DNA of 37,985 nucleotides from Deltaproteobacteria bacterium (GTDB taxonomy: Bacteria; Desulfobacterota; Desulfobacteria; Desulfobacterales; SpSt-501). The stretch lies in assembly GCA_016219005.1 (NCBI GenBank), contig JACRCN010000057.1, positions 1-37,985 on the forward strand. The letters are read 5' to 3'. Each line of letters begins with the position of its first letter. The stretch's first letter is position 1. The position numbers were made by a program, and so were the translations under genes. Shown in pieces: positions 24,571 to 32,158 of the stretch. The notes beneath the pieces were generated by a model. The model did no database searches. It was not told the origin of the DNA and was given only the letters and a program-made list of their open reading frames with translations.

Positions 24571-25116
24571 TCACGAAATGTTATCGGAGATATCGACAGC
24601 AGGGGCAGCCACTGCTGTCTGAGGTTTTTTCCATTCGCGCAGTATTCGAACCAGCTCGATGATCAGCTGTATCGTGACCAGCCCCGTGGCGATGGGGATC
24701 ATGACCTTGGCCGGATACATGGGCACCCCCACGTTGCCGCCCGTGTGCTCCCCGATCCTGACGCTGTGAATGGCTAGCGGAACGCTGAGCCAGGTCAGGA
24801 GACCGAACAGAAAAATTCCACACGGCGGGGTCAACAGCTGTAGAAATACCCGGGCTTTGGGTCCGAGCATGTTGACCATGATATCGATGGCGATGTGGCG
24901 CTTTTTGATCTGGAGGCTCAGCATAAATGCACAGACCGAAATGGGCATGATCGACATGACCAATTCGGTGGCGCCGGGAAACGGCTGGTTCAAGAGCTTG
25001 TCGGCAACCACGTCGGAGACGGTCACCACCAGCATCAACAATAGAACAAAGGCCCCGATTACGCTCATGCCCCAGGCAATTCGATCCATTATCTTATCAA
25101 TCATCTTATCGATCAT
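24571..25116 (-). CDS. dctQ: TRAP transporter small permease (DctQ-like)
   Basis: Small membrane subunit of 181 residues with four hydrophobic segments and the family pattern ATELVMSIMPISVCAFMLSLQIKKRHIAIDIMVNMLGPKAR. The C-terminal tail (WKKPQTAVAAPAVDISDN) is hydrophilic. Ribosome binding site AAGGA at about 25126-25130. Lies after a terminator-like hairpin that separates it from the binding protein gene. Confidence 0.92.
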   Translation of the reverse strand: MIDKMIDKIMDRIAWGMSVIGAFVLLLMLVVTVSDVVADKLLNQPFPGATELVMSIMPISVCAFMLSLQIKKRHIAIDIMVNMLGPKARVFLQLLTPPCGIFLFGLLTWLSVPLAIHSVRIGEHTGGNVGVPMYPAKVMIPIATGLVTIQLIIELVRILREWKKPQTAVAAPAVDISDNIS

Positions 25117-25210
25117 GAGTAGTGTCCTTCTTCAGCCCTCGGGGTCCCGGCGTCAGCGCAGAACTGTGGCCGGCATCAGGGAAGCTGTAAGGTGTCAGCC
25201 GTAAGCAGAG

Positions 25211-25253
25211 AAAAAGGGGTCGGCGTTCTCCGGATAATTTGAAAACGCCGACC
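25211..25253 (-). terminator. Terminator/attenuator hairpin between dctP and dctQ
   Basis: On the minus strand GGTCGGCGTT (25253-25244) pairs exactly with AACGCCGACC (25227-25218), followed by CC and five T residues (25215-25211). It lies 21 bases after the dctP stop. As an intrinsic terminator with partial read-through it would set a high binding-protein to permease ratio. Confidence 0.75.
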
Positions 25254-25273
25254 GCTGATTCTCGCCTGGTTTT

Positions 25274-26314
25274 CTACTTCTTGCGAACACGGCCGATGGC
25301 CTGGTCCCAGAGTTTGATGATTTCCTCGGCATCCTGGCCCATGCCCTTTTTAGCCATATCATCCTTCCACTGTGCGCGGATGTCGGGCAGGCTTTCGATC
25401 CACTTCTGGCGTTCGGGGAACGGGACCAGGGTGATGCCCATGGTGCCGGCCTCCTTGATGGAAGCAGCCTCATAGTCGATGGTGAGCTGTTTGCCTTTCG
25501 CGGGCATCTCCTTCATTACCTGCTCGAACACATTCTTGACATCGTCGGGCAGCTTGTTCCAGCGTTCGAGGTTCATGACGCACATGGGGCCGGTGTTGAC
25601 CCCCAGGTCCACCATGCTGATGTACTTGGCGACTTCGTTCACTTTGGTGGCGAGTCCCATCTGCACCGAGAAGAAGGCGCCGTCGGTCATGTGCTTCTGC
25701 ATCGCCTCGAACCAATCGGCCTGGGTCAGGGTCATCCCTACCGCACCGACCGCATCATACAGTCGCGGCATGTAGGGGCCCCACGAACGGATTTTCTTTC
25801 CCTTGAGTTCTGCGACGGTCTTGATCGGCTGCCAGGACCATAGCTGGTAGCTGGGCAGAACCTGGACGTACATCAACTTCATGTTTTGTTTTTCCAGTTC
25901 TTTCGGGATGGGGCCCTGCCAGTAAATCGTCTTGGCCACCTCAAAGGCCTCCTCGTTGGTCCAGTTGACGAACCACAGCTGGTTTCCGCACTGGGCCAGG
26001 GGGAAGCGTGCCGGATAGTAGCCGGGTACCAGAATGGACATGTCGATGCCGCCTGAGCTTACCAGATCCGGCAGGTCAGGCGTCTTGCCCAGGCTTTCCG
26101 ACCAGAAGATCTTAATTTTGACCTTGCCCTGGGTGCGCTTTTCAATCTCATCGGCGAACCACATCTCCCATGAGGTCAGCGTGGTCAATTTCTCTGTAAA
26201 AGGGTGCCCCAGATTCAAAGTGATCTCCGCGGCCCTGACCGGCGCTGCGGCCAATGCCAGCACCAACCCTAAACACGCCATCGCCAACCATGAAGCCACT
26301 GCCTTTCTTCTCAT
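25274..26314 (-). CDS. dctP: TRAP transporter substrate-binding protein (DctP-like)
   Basis: Periplasmic binding protein of 346 residues with signal peptide MRRKAVASWLAMACLGLVLALAAAPVRAA, cut near residue 29. DctP family pattern: ITLNLGHPFTEKLTT, FADEIEKRTQGKVKIKIFWSESLGKTPDLPDLVSSGGIDM, ELKGKKIRSWGPYMPRLYDAVGAVGMTLTQADWFEAMQKHMTDGAFF. The arginine in KKIRSWG matches the conserved carboxylate-binding Arg of TRAP proteins. GGAGG precedes ATG 26314. First transporter gene after the GntR regulator. Ligand is probably an organic acid; identity not readable. Confidence 0.93.
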   Translation of the reverse strand: MRRKAVASWLAMACLGLVLALAAAPVRAAEITLNLGHPFTEKLTTLTSWEMWFADEIEKRTQGKVKIKIFWSESLGKTPDLPDLVSSGGIDMSILVPGYYPARFPLAQCGNQLWFVNWTNEEAFEVAKTIYWQGPIPKELEKQNMKLMYVQVLPSYQLWSWQPIKTVAELKGKKIRSWGPYMPRLYDAVGAVGMTLTQADWFEAMQKHMTDGAFFSVQMGLATKVNEVAKYISMVDLGVNTGPMCVMNLERWNKLPDDVKNVFEQVMKEMPAKGKQLTIDYEAASIKEAGTMGITLVPFPERQKWIESLPDIRAQWKDDMAKKGMGQDAEEIIKLWDQAIGRVRKK

Positions 26315-26415
26315 GCGAATTCCTCCAGATTTTAAGTTTACCGATCATTGCCTTGGGCACCCATAGATCTCCTCCAAGCGCCGAGATCTATCGCTCCCGT
26401 CCGTTCCGACCCCTC

Positions 26416-27198
26416 TTACATAACCTCCTGTTTGTCGCCTCCGTCTTTGCACTTGACTTGCAACCGGCTGGATTCAGAGATATCTTTTTTCCCGAAAAGC
26501 TTCTCGAGCGCATCGTCGATATGCGTTCGCACCAATTGTTCCAATTCCTGCAGGTCTGTATGCTCTTGCTCGAACAGGTTCAATATCCGTTCATGCACGT
26601 CTAACGCCATTTGGAAATCGAGCTTCTGGTAGCGATAGGATACGAAATACCAAAGGCGGTGCATGCGCAGGTTCTGCAAGATGTCGATCAACAGGCGGTT
26701 GTCTGAGGCTTCGATGAAGACATCGTGGAACTTTTTATGGTTCTCCCGGTAGGCCTCACGGTCCTTATTGCGCCCGGCCCGTTTCATCCCTTCCAGGGCT
26801 GAGCGCATCTTTTCCAGATCCGGCTTGCTCAATTTCCCATGGGCCAAACGGGCAGCCATACCTTCCAGGTTGGCGCGCACGGGAAAATTTTCTTGGACGT
26901 CCCGCGTGGTGATCTCTCGAACGAAGGTACCCCGGCGGGGCAATATGACCACCAGGCCCTTTTTCTCCAGATCGCGAAAGGCTTCCCTCAACGGAGACCG
27001 GCTGATTCCCAACTGCTGTTGCAGTTCCATCTCCAATAATTTCGTGCCCGGCGTTAGGGCCCCATCCAAAATGGCCTCGGCCAGCACCCTCGAGATCTGC
27101 TCAGTGAGAACTTGCGGGTTAAACCCCCGCTTGATGAGCCCTACCCCCGCCCCTTTCAGGGAACTCTCCTTCGCGGTTTCCGGGCGATGCGTCTGCAT
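26416..27198 (-). CDS. GntR family transcriptional regulator, FadR subfamily (FCD domain)
   Basis: A 260-residue regulator. Residues about 28-95 form the GntR winged helix (VLTEQISRVLAEAILDGALTPGTKLLEMELQQQLGISRSPLREAFRDLEKKGLVVILPRRGTFV); residues about 105-225 are the all-helical FCD ligand domain with the metal-coordinating His pattern (RENHKKFHDVF, LQNLRMHRLWYF, VHERILNLF). FCD members typically sense carboxylates or their metal complexes. It heads the minus-strand TRAP-AOR-reductase operon, with its own promoter and a palindrome just upstream, so it is the likely local regulator. GGGAGGCGAGG precedes the start. Confidence 0.92.
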   Translation of the reverse strand: MQTHRPETAKESSLKGAGVGLIKRGFNPQVLTEQISRVLAEAILDGALTPGTKLLEMELQQQLGISRSPLREAFRDLEKKGLVVILPRRGTFVREITTRDVQENFPVRANLEGMAARLAHGKLSKPDLEKMRSALEGMKRAGRNKDREAYRENHKKFHDVFIEASDNRLLIDILQNLRMHRLWYFVSYRYQKLDFQMALDVHERILNLFEQEHTDLQELEQLVRTHIDDALEKLFGKKDISESSRLQVKCKDGGDKQEVM

Positions 27199-27273
27199 GT
27201 CAACCTCGCCTCCCTGATCTTAACCGTGCCTGTCTTTCGATGCATCCAAGTTGCCGCGGACTCATTTTTGTCG

Positions 27274-27311
27274 TTTGTCGACAAATTATTCAAATTAAAA
27301 GGTCAAGTCAA
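27274..27311 (-). promoter_or_regulatory. Promoter and palindromic operator of the GntR-TRAP-AOR operon
   Basis: On the minus strand TTGACT (27311-27306), a 17-base spacer and TAATTT (27288-27283). The perfect palindrome TTTGTCGACAAA at 27274-27285 overlaps the -10 box. FadR-type GntR proteins bind short TNGTNNNACNA-like palindromes, which this fits, so autoregulation by repression is likely. Confidence 0.65.
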
Positions 27312-27356
27312 GAATAATTTTCCGACTTTAGTACTATGGATTTTACCCCACAGCGA

Positions 27357-28328
27357 TCAAGCCGTTTTGATCAGCCGAAACCCCAGCCCGGCACCAAAAA
27401 AATCCTCGGCAAAGCCTAATCGCCGGCTGCAGCGTACGCTCCAGGCGTCGAGGTTCCAGCTGCCGCCCCGGATCACGCGCTCGCCGCCCCCACCCGAGGC
27501 GACGGGGTTGTCCCGAACAAGGCTGTTGAACGCACCTGCGTCGTAGGCGTCGCGGCACCATTCCCAAACGTTGCCGCTCATGTCGCAAAGCCCCAGGCCG
27601 TTGGGTGCCTTGCGGCCAACGGCCTGGGTGGACCTGCCGCTGTTTTCCAAATACCACGCCACGGCCTCAACATTGTCCCCGCCGCTGTAAAGCTCATTTT
27701 TACCGCCGCTGCGGGCGGCATATTCCCACTCCGCTTCGCTCGGCAGGCGAAAATGTTGGCCCCTGGGGGTAAGTGCATTCAGCCGCCGGATAAACTCGGC
27801 GACATCCCCCCAGCTGACCTGCTCGACCGGGTGCAAATCCCCCCGCTTGAAATGAGAGGGGTTTTCCGGCATCACCTTCAGCCACTGGCTCTGGGTCACC
27901 GGGAATTTTGCCATGAAGAAAGCGTCGACCCGCACCTCGTGCACCGGCAACTCGTTCGCCCAGCCGTCCCCGAACAGGTCACCCATCTGGAAGCTGCCGC
28001 CCGGCACGAAAACGAATTCCATGCCGGTGGCCGGTTCGATGAAACCCGCCTCCTCATCCTTGACGCTCGAAGTGTCAGGGGCACACGCCGGGCAGCACAG
28101 ATGGCCGGGGGGAATACGCCGGCCACAGGCGGCGCAGATCAGCCGCGCGCTGCATTCCGGACAGAGCTTCCAGTTCTCCTGCACCGACTTCGCGCAGGCC
28201 GGGCAGACCGGCCGCCCGACGGGGGCTTCGCACACCGGGCACACTTTCCAGGTGCTTTTCAGCGGCTCACCGCAGGCGGGGCAGGCTGTGTCTCGTTGAA
28301 CGTCATGAGGATCGCGCATGGCTGACAT
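27357..28328 (-). CDS. Zinc-ribbon protein with formylglycine-generating-enzyme-like (SUMF1) domain
   Basis: About 323 residues. Residues about 14-85 carry at least six CxxC pairs (CPAC, CPVC, CPAC, CPEC, CAAC, CPAC) arranged as double-zinc-ribbon repeats. From about 100 to the end is an FGE-sulfatase fold: EFVFVPGGSFQMGD, NELPVHEVRVDAFFMAKFPVTQSQW, HPVEQVSWGDVAEFIRRL, FRLPSEAEWEYAAR, NVWEWCRD, VIRGGSWNLD, GLGFRLI. True FGEs use a CxxxxC pair near the C-terminus; here the segment WSVRCSRR keeps only one cysteine, so sulfatase maturation is unlikely and a binding or scaffold role is more plausible. ATG 28328 is preferred to TTG 28334. Stand-alone gene. Confidence 0.85.
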   Translation of the reverse strand: MSAMRDPHDVQRDTACPACGEPLKSTWKVCPVCEAPVGRPVCPACAKSVQENWKLCPECSARLICAACGRRIPPGHLCCPACAPDTSSVKDEEAGFIEPATGMEFVFVPGGSFQMGDLFGDGWANELPVHEVRVDAFFMAKFPVTQSQWLKVMPENPSHFKRGDLHPVEQVSWGDVAEFIRRLNALTPRGQHFRLPSEAEWEYAARSGGKNELYSGGDNVEAVAWYLENSGRSTQAVGRKAPNGLGLCDMSGNVWEWCRDAYDAGAFNSLVRDNPVASGGGGERVIRGGSWNLDAWSVRCSRRLGFAEDFFGAGLGFRLIKTA

Positions 28329-28478
28329 GGGCAAACGCCTTTTTCGGAGTCCGTCTTGAATGCCGGAGATAATATTTCCCAGGTTGTGTTTTACCCGAAT
28401 TAGACCGGATTTTCAATTTGATGCCGGCCGAAAACGGGAGTAGAATATGGGGAGAACACAAATGAAAGGCCGATTATC

Positions 28479-29006
28479 ATGGTTGCCGATTTGAAGATCA
28501 GATATGACGCGCTCGAGGCTAAACGTCAGAGCATTTTCACACTCCTCTATGGTCTAAACGCAGACCAGACCACCTTCCGGGATGGCCCGAGCCGCTGGTC
28601 GATTCTCATGGTCCTGGAGCACGCGGTCATTGCCGAGGAAATGGTGCTGGCGGACATCCGGCGCGCCGATACGGAAGGCACCGCACCCAAGTCACCGGAA
28701 GCCTTCCACATGGTCATCAAGGCCTTCGAAAAGGACATCCCGGTGGAAGTGCCGCTGCCGGAATTGGAACCCACTGGGGGTGTGTTGCTGGACGAGCTGA
28801 TCGTCCGGTGGGAAGCTGCGCGCACAGGTCTGCGGCAGGCACTGATGAAAATCCCGCTCGAAACCCTCAGAGCCCCCATCTGCCACCATCCCGTGGCCGG
28901 GCCCATGGACGCCCGCGAAACCCTCGAGTTCCTCGCAGGACACCTCGATCACCACCTACGCCAGATCAGGCGCATTGGAGAAACGATTGCCAGAACCCGC
29001 ATCTGA
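28479..29006 (+). CDS. DinB-like four-helix-bundle protein
   Basis: A 175-residue protein of the DinB/YfiT-like superfamily, usually metal-binding proteins or thiol-dependent transferases. The expected helix with RWSILMVLEHAVIAEE supplies the first His and the C-terminal helix AGHLDHHLRQIRRI supplies the others, giving the usual three-His nickel/zinc site. Length is typical. Start ATG 28479 is preceded by GAAAGG about ten bases upstream. It has no operon partner; the function in this organism is not predictable. Confidence 0.82.
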   Translation: MVADLKIRYDALEAKRQSIFTLLYGLNADQTTFRDGPSRWSILMVLEHAVIAEEMVLADIRRADTEGTAPKSPEAFHMVIKAFEKDIPVEVPLPELEPTGGVLLDELIVRWEAARTGLRQALMKIPLETLRAPICHHPVAGPMDARETLEFLAGHLDHHLRQIRRIGETIARTRI

Positions 29007-29331
29007 CTTTACCAAGGGTGTTCAAATACGAGCATCAGGCCGTCAGCCAAGGCGTGCGGCGTTTTGGAAAGCGCAGCCTATCCTGAAATTAGGTGTTGCA
29101 TTTACAAGAGCCGCGCAACGCGGGATCACGGCCTCAGGTGCGGTCTTTCAACATCCTTGGTACACCAGGAGCACTCTAACACACCGCAATCATCCTGGCC
29201 TTCAAACGTTCTAAAGACCCTCGAGAAAGAAGTGCCCGCAAGCCCGTGATAGACGCTTCTATCCCTCGCAACAACCGGCGCGGAATTCGGCCCTGACAAA
29301 GGTTCGGAGATTCCCGGCATATACACTAACT
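29007..29331. other. Intergenic stretch, nothing recognised
   Basis: About 325 bases between the DinB-like gene and the regulatory region of the MerR gene. Short open frames are present on both strands but none has a ribosome binding site, family resemblance or codon bias. No RNA structure stood out. Confidence 0.4.
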
Positions 29332-29372
29332 AAAAAGTGGCACTTGACACTTTTTATTTATTTCGTTAAGCT
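29332..29372 (+). promoter_or_regulatory. Inverted repeat and possible promoter of the MerR-type gene
   Basis: AAAAAGTG (29332-29339) and CACTTTTT (29348-29355) form a perfect 8-bp inverted repeat with an 8-base spacer. It overlaps TTGACA at 29344-29349, followed after 17 bases by a weak TAAGCT. It may be an operator over a promoter or a small bidirectional terminator. Confidence 0.35.
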
Positions 29373-29482
29373 TCTCACCAACTGTTTGCCAATCGGCCGG
29401 GCGGCCCGGCGATTCGGGCTTGAGAAAATGCCCCGATCCGGCCGACGGAACAATCGTCCCAGGCGCGCTGGAAGGAAATACC

Positions 29483-30217
29483 ATGACGCAGAGGCATGCG
29501 AAGCCCAAGACGGGGCTTAGAATGAACAAACTCGCGGCGGCCACCGGTGTAGCCAAGTCCACCATTCTGTTTTACGTGAGCGCGGGCCTTCTGCCGGAGC
29601 CGGTGAAAACGAGTCCCAACATGGCCTATTACGAACCGGCCTGCGTAGAACGCATCAAACTCATCCAACAAATGCAGGAACGACATCGCCTCACCCTTTC
29701 TGAAATCAGGAACTGCCTGGACGACACGGATCGAGGGGCCGGGCTCGGGATCTATCTTGAACTCAACGAGGAAGTTCTCGGCCCCGGCGGCCCCAAGCAG
29801 ATGTTGGACGCCAAGGCCTTCTGCCGCGAAACGGGCCTCAACGCAAGCCAACTGGAGGATCTGCAGCAGGCGCGCCTGCTGTTGCCGCTCGAAGCAGGCC
29901 GGTTCGATGCGGAAGACGTCAGCATGGGCCGAATGTACCTGGGGGCGTTCAATCTGGGCATCCGGGCGGAGGACCTGTCCTACTATGCGGATCTGGGAGA
30001 AAAGATCGTGGACCGGGAAATGACCTTGCGCAGCCAGATGACCGGCCGCCCCACCTCTCAGCAGGATGCGGCCGCCACCACTAAAATGGTCAAGAACGCC
30101 CGCATGTGTCGGGCTTACGTCATCGATCGCTTGTTCCAGCACCGGGTCGCGTCCATGAAAAGTCTCAAGGAACAACCGGCACCGGAGCGAGAGGAACGCG
30201 AGCCATGGCTCGACTGA
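29483..30217 (+). CDS. MerR family transcriptional regulator with two MerR-like domains
   Basis: A 244-residue regulator from ATG 29483, which has GGAAGG seven bases upstream. Residues about 16-85 are a MerR winged helix (MNKLAAATGVAKSTILFYVSAGLLPEPVKTSPNMAYYEPACVERIKLIQQMQ). Residues about 110-190 repeat the pattern (KAFCRETGLNASQLEDLQQARLLLP, FDAEDVSMGRMYLGAFNLGIRAEDLSYY), suggesting a second, diverged MerR-like domain instead of the usual coiled coil plus effector domain. There is no Cys-based metal site. It precedes a broken SCP2-type gene. Target and effector unknown. Confidence 0.85.
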   Translation: MTQRHAKPKTGLRMNKLAAATGVAKSTILFYVSAGLLPEPVKTSPNMAYYEPACVERIKLIQQMQERHRLTLSEIRNCLDDTDRGAGLGIYLELNEEVLGPGGPKQMLDAKAFCRETGLNASQLEDLQQARLLLPLEAGRFDAEDVSMGRMYLGAFNLGIRAEDLSYYADLGEKIVDREMTLRSQMTGRPTSQQDAAATTKMVKNARMCRAYVIDRLFQHRVASMKSLKEQPAPEREEREPWLD

Positions 30218-30304
30218 TGCGCCATGTCCCGGTCATGGCATCCCCGGGCTGGATCCTTCCGGCCATCCGACCGGCTGCACCTTATTCAAAAGGAAAAACA
30301 AAAA

Positions 30305-30484
30305 ATGGAAAGCCGCCTCACCATTGAAGCCTTGAACGGGTCGCCCCACGCGGGTGCTGGAAATACGGCGTGGTTGGCGATATCAAGGGGGGAGCTCGAC
30401 GGCCAAACGGCCTTCATGAACGGCAAATTCACCGTCTAGGGGGACCTGACGCTTCTTTTTAAAATGGAAAAGCTGTTTCGTTGA
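30305..30484 (+). pseudogene. Remnant of an SCP2 (sterol carrier protein 2)-type lipid-binding protein
   Basis: The frame from ATG 30305 gives WLAISRGELDGQTAFMNGKFTV, stop TAG at 30437-30439, then in the same frame GDLTLLFKMEKLFR and stop at 30482-30484. This is the C-terminal half of the SCP2 fold (usual pattern NGELDGxxAFMxGKLKVKGDxxLAxKL), with the conserved Lys codon (AAG) changed to TAG. The N-terminal half of the domain is missing, replaced by about 20 unrelated codons. It is called a pseudogene on both grounds. It follows the MerR gene by 87 bases. Confidence 0.7.
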
Positions 30485-30718
30485 TATAAATCCAGGATGA
30501 ACTCATTGGAATGGTATTCAAAAAAAATCCATTGTATGTTAATGTGAGTCAGCATAAAATAGGGAGTTAATCTCAATTTAAAGCCGACCCGAAAAGCGGG
30601 TGCGGGCGGTTGCGCAATAGAAAGCCCGGTTTGCAATCCAGCCGCTTCTTCCAGGAGGAGCGGCTGGTGCACATCAGGCGGCACTGCAATGTAAGTGGGC
30701 GTCGTTGGAGAAAAGCAC
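30485..30718. other. AT-rich upstream region of the synthase cluster with a 9-bp hairpin
   Basis: About 230 bases, markedly AT-rich at the left, where a promoter for the downstream cluster would be expected. CCAGCCGCT (30638-30646) and AGCGGCTGG (30659-30667) form a perfect 9-bp inverted repeat with a 12-base loop; a GGAGGAG lies in its loop and arm. No gene seen. Confidence 0.45.
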
Positions 30719-31141
30719 ATGCGGGAAAGAGACGTGCCCCAGGACGAAGGATTGAACCAGGGGCTGCCGGAGATCACGTACGCGGTCGATGAAAACGGCC
30801 GCTACGTTGGCGTTCCGAGCCTGGGGTGGGAACCCAAGAACATCGCCAATGCCCAGGCATGGGAAGTGATCTCTGAAGATATCAACACCCAAGCCCGTCT
30901 GGGCAGGGATGGCAAACGAAGCCCCCTGGCTTATCATTTGGCCAGGCATCTCATGACGGTCGGCCTGGTCGCCAGTTATGTTCGCCTGCCCCGCTGGCGT
31001 GTGAAGCGCCATCTCAAGCCCTCGGTTTTCAACAGGCTAAAACCGGAGATCATGCAGCGATACGCGGATCTATTCGGCCTTACCCTCGCGGAATTCAAAC
31101 AAATCCCCGCAGCAGAAGTCAATTTACTGGACCAGGAATAG
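30719..31141 (+). CDS. Small conserved protein of unknown function, first gene of the KS/ACP/BtrH-like cluster
   Basis: A 140-residue soluble protein starting MRERDVPQDEGLNQGLPEITYAVDENGRYVGVPSLGWEPKN. It has no signal peptide or membrane segment. The N-terminal part looks like a short beta-rich segment (ITYAVDENGRYVGVPSLGWEP), followed by amphipathic helices and a basic C-terminal segment WRVKRHLKPSVFNRLKPEIMQRYADLFGLTLAEFKQIP that could resemble a small helical nucleic-acid- or protein-binding element. I recall similar small proteins beside BtrH-like genes but cannot name a family. It ends seven bases before the BtrH-like gene, so co-expression is near certain. Start ATG 30719 is chosen over ATG 30695, which has no better site. 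Confidence 0.75.
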   Translation: MRERDVPQDEGLNQGLPEITYAVDENGRYVGVPSLGWEPKNIANAQAWEVISEDINTQARLGRDGKRSPLAYHLARHLMTVGLVASYVRLPRWRVKRHLKPSVFNRLKPEIMQRYADLFGLTLAEFKQIPAAEVNLLDQE

Positions 31142-31148
31142 CCCTGAC

Positions 31149-32156
31149 ATGGAAATACCATTCAACCACCGTCAATCGGCTCACTGCGAAACCGGTGTTC
31201 TCGCGAATTTGCTGGGCCATTACGGGTTGACCATCAGCGAGTCGATGGTTTTCGGCATCGGTTCCGGCCTCTTTTTCGGTTATTTCCCCTTTATTCGCAT
31301 CAACCGCCTGCCCCTTACGGCATTCAGAGTCCGCACGGGCGGCATTATGAAACGGGCCGTCAAACGCTTGGGCGTTTCGCTCGCCTGGGAAAAGTTCAGA
31401 AGCCCTGAAAAAGCGATGGCCGTTTTGGACCAGAAGCTGGTTGACGCGGTTCCGGTCGGATGTCGCACCGGTGCCTATTGGCTCAGCTACTTCCCTCGAC
31501 GGTACCGGTTCCACTTCAATATGCACAACCTGGTCGTTTTCGGAAAACAAAACGGCAGCTACCTCATCAGCGACCCGGTTTTCCCCGAACCCGTTCGCTG
31601 CCCGCATGACGACTTGATGAAGGCACGATTTGCCCGCGGCCCGATGCAGCCCAAAGGCCGGATGTATTATGTGACGCATGTGCCTTTGCAGCCGAACCTC
31701 TCCGGAGCGGTCCGCCAGGGGATTAAAGAGGTTTGCCGCACCATGCTGAAGGCGCCGGGACCGTTTCTGGGCGTAAAGGGCATTCGATACCTGGCAAAAA
31801 ATGTCGAGACATGGCCGCAGAAAATGGAGGCGCGCGAGGCCGCGCTCCGCCTGGGGCAGGTCATCCGCATGCAGGAGGAGATCGGGACCGGCGGCGGCGG
31901 GTTTCGCTTCATCTACGCCGCCTTCCTCCAGGAAGCGGCCGGCTTGCTCAACGATGATCATCTTCAACGGCTCTCCGACCGCATGACCGAGGTGGGGGAC
32001 CTGTGGCGCGAGTTTGCGCTCATTGGGTCGCGGATTTGCAAGCAGCGCGCCGATGAAACGGAGACCTATACCGCATTGGCGGCGATCCTGCGGCAATGTG
32101 CGGACACGGAAACCCGGTTGTACCAGGATCTACTAGCGCGCATGGATCAGGAGTAG
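31149..32156 (+). CDS. BtrH N-terminal domain-like protein, putative ACP-dependent acyltransferase
   Basis: A 335-residue protein whose first half matches the BtrH_N family (PF14399) with a papain/C39-like catalytic set: Cys13 in SAHCETGVLANLLGHYGLTISESMVFGIGSG, His126 in FNMHNLVVFG and Asp142 in LISDPVF. BtrH of the butirosin pathway moves an acyl group from an acyl carrier protein to an amine, forming an amide. The C-terminal half (residues about 185-335) is alpha-helical and matches the DUF4872-type partner region in general appearance. Directly followed by an ACP gene and two ketosynthase-type genes, so it may off-load or condense an ACP-bound acyl chain onto an amine or hydroxyl acceptor. 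Family call is firm, reaction is inferred. Confidence 0.8.
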   Translation: MEIPFNHRQSAHCETGVLANLLGHYGLTISESMVFGIGSGLFFGYFPFIRINRLPLTAFRVRTGGIMKRAVKRLGVSLAWEKFRSPEKAMAVLDQKLVDAVPVGCRTGAYWLSYFPRRYRFHFNMHNLVVFGKQNGSYLISDPVFPEPVRCPHDDLMKARFARGPMQPKGRMYYVTHVPLQPNLSGAVRQGIKEVCRTMLKAPGPFLGVKGIRYLAKNVETWPQKMEAREAALRLGQVIRMQEEIGTGGGGFRFIYAAFLQEAAGLLNDDHLQRLSDRMTEVGDLWREFALIGSRICKQRADETETYTALAAILRQCADTETRLYQDLLARMDQE

Positions 32157-32158
32157 GA

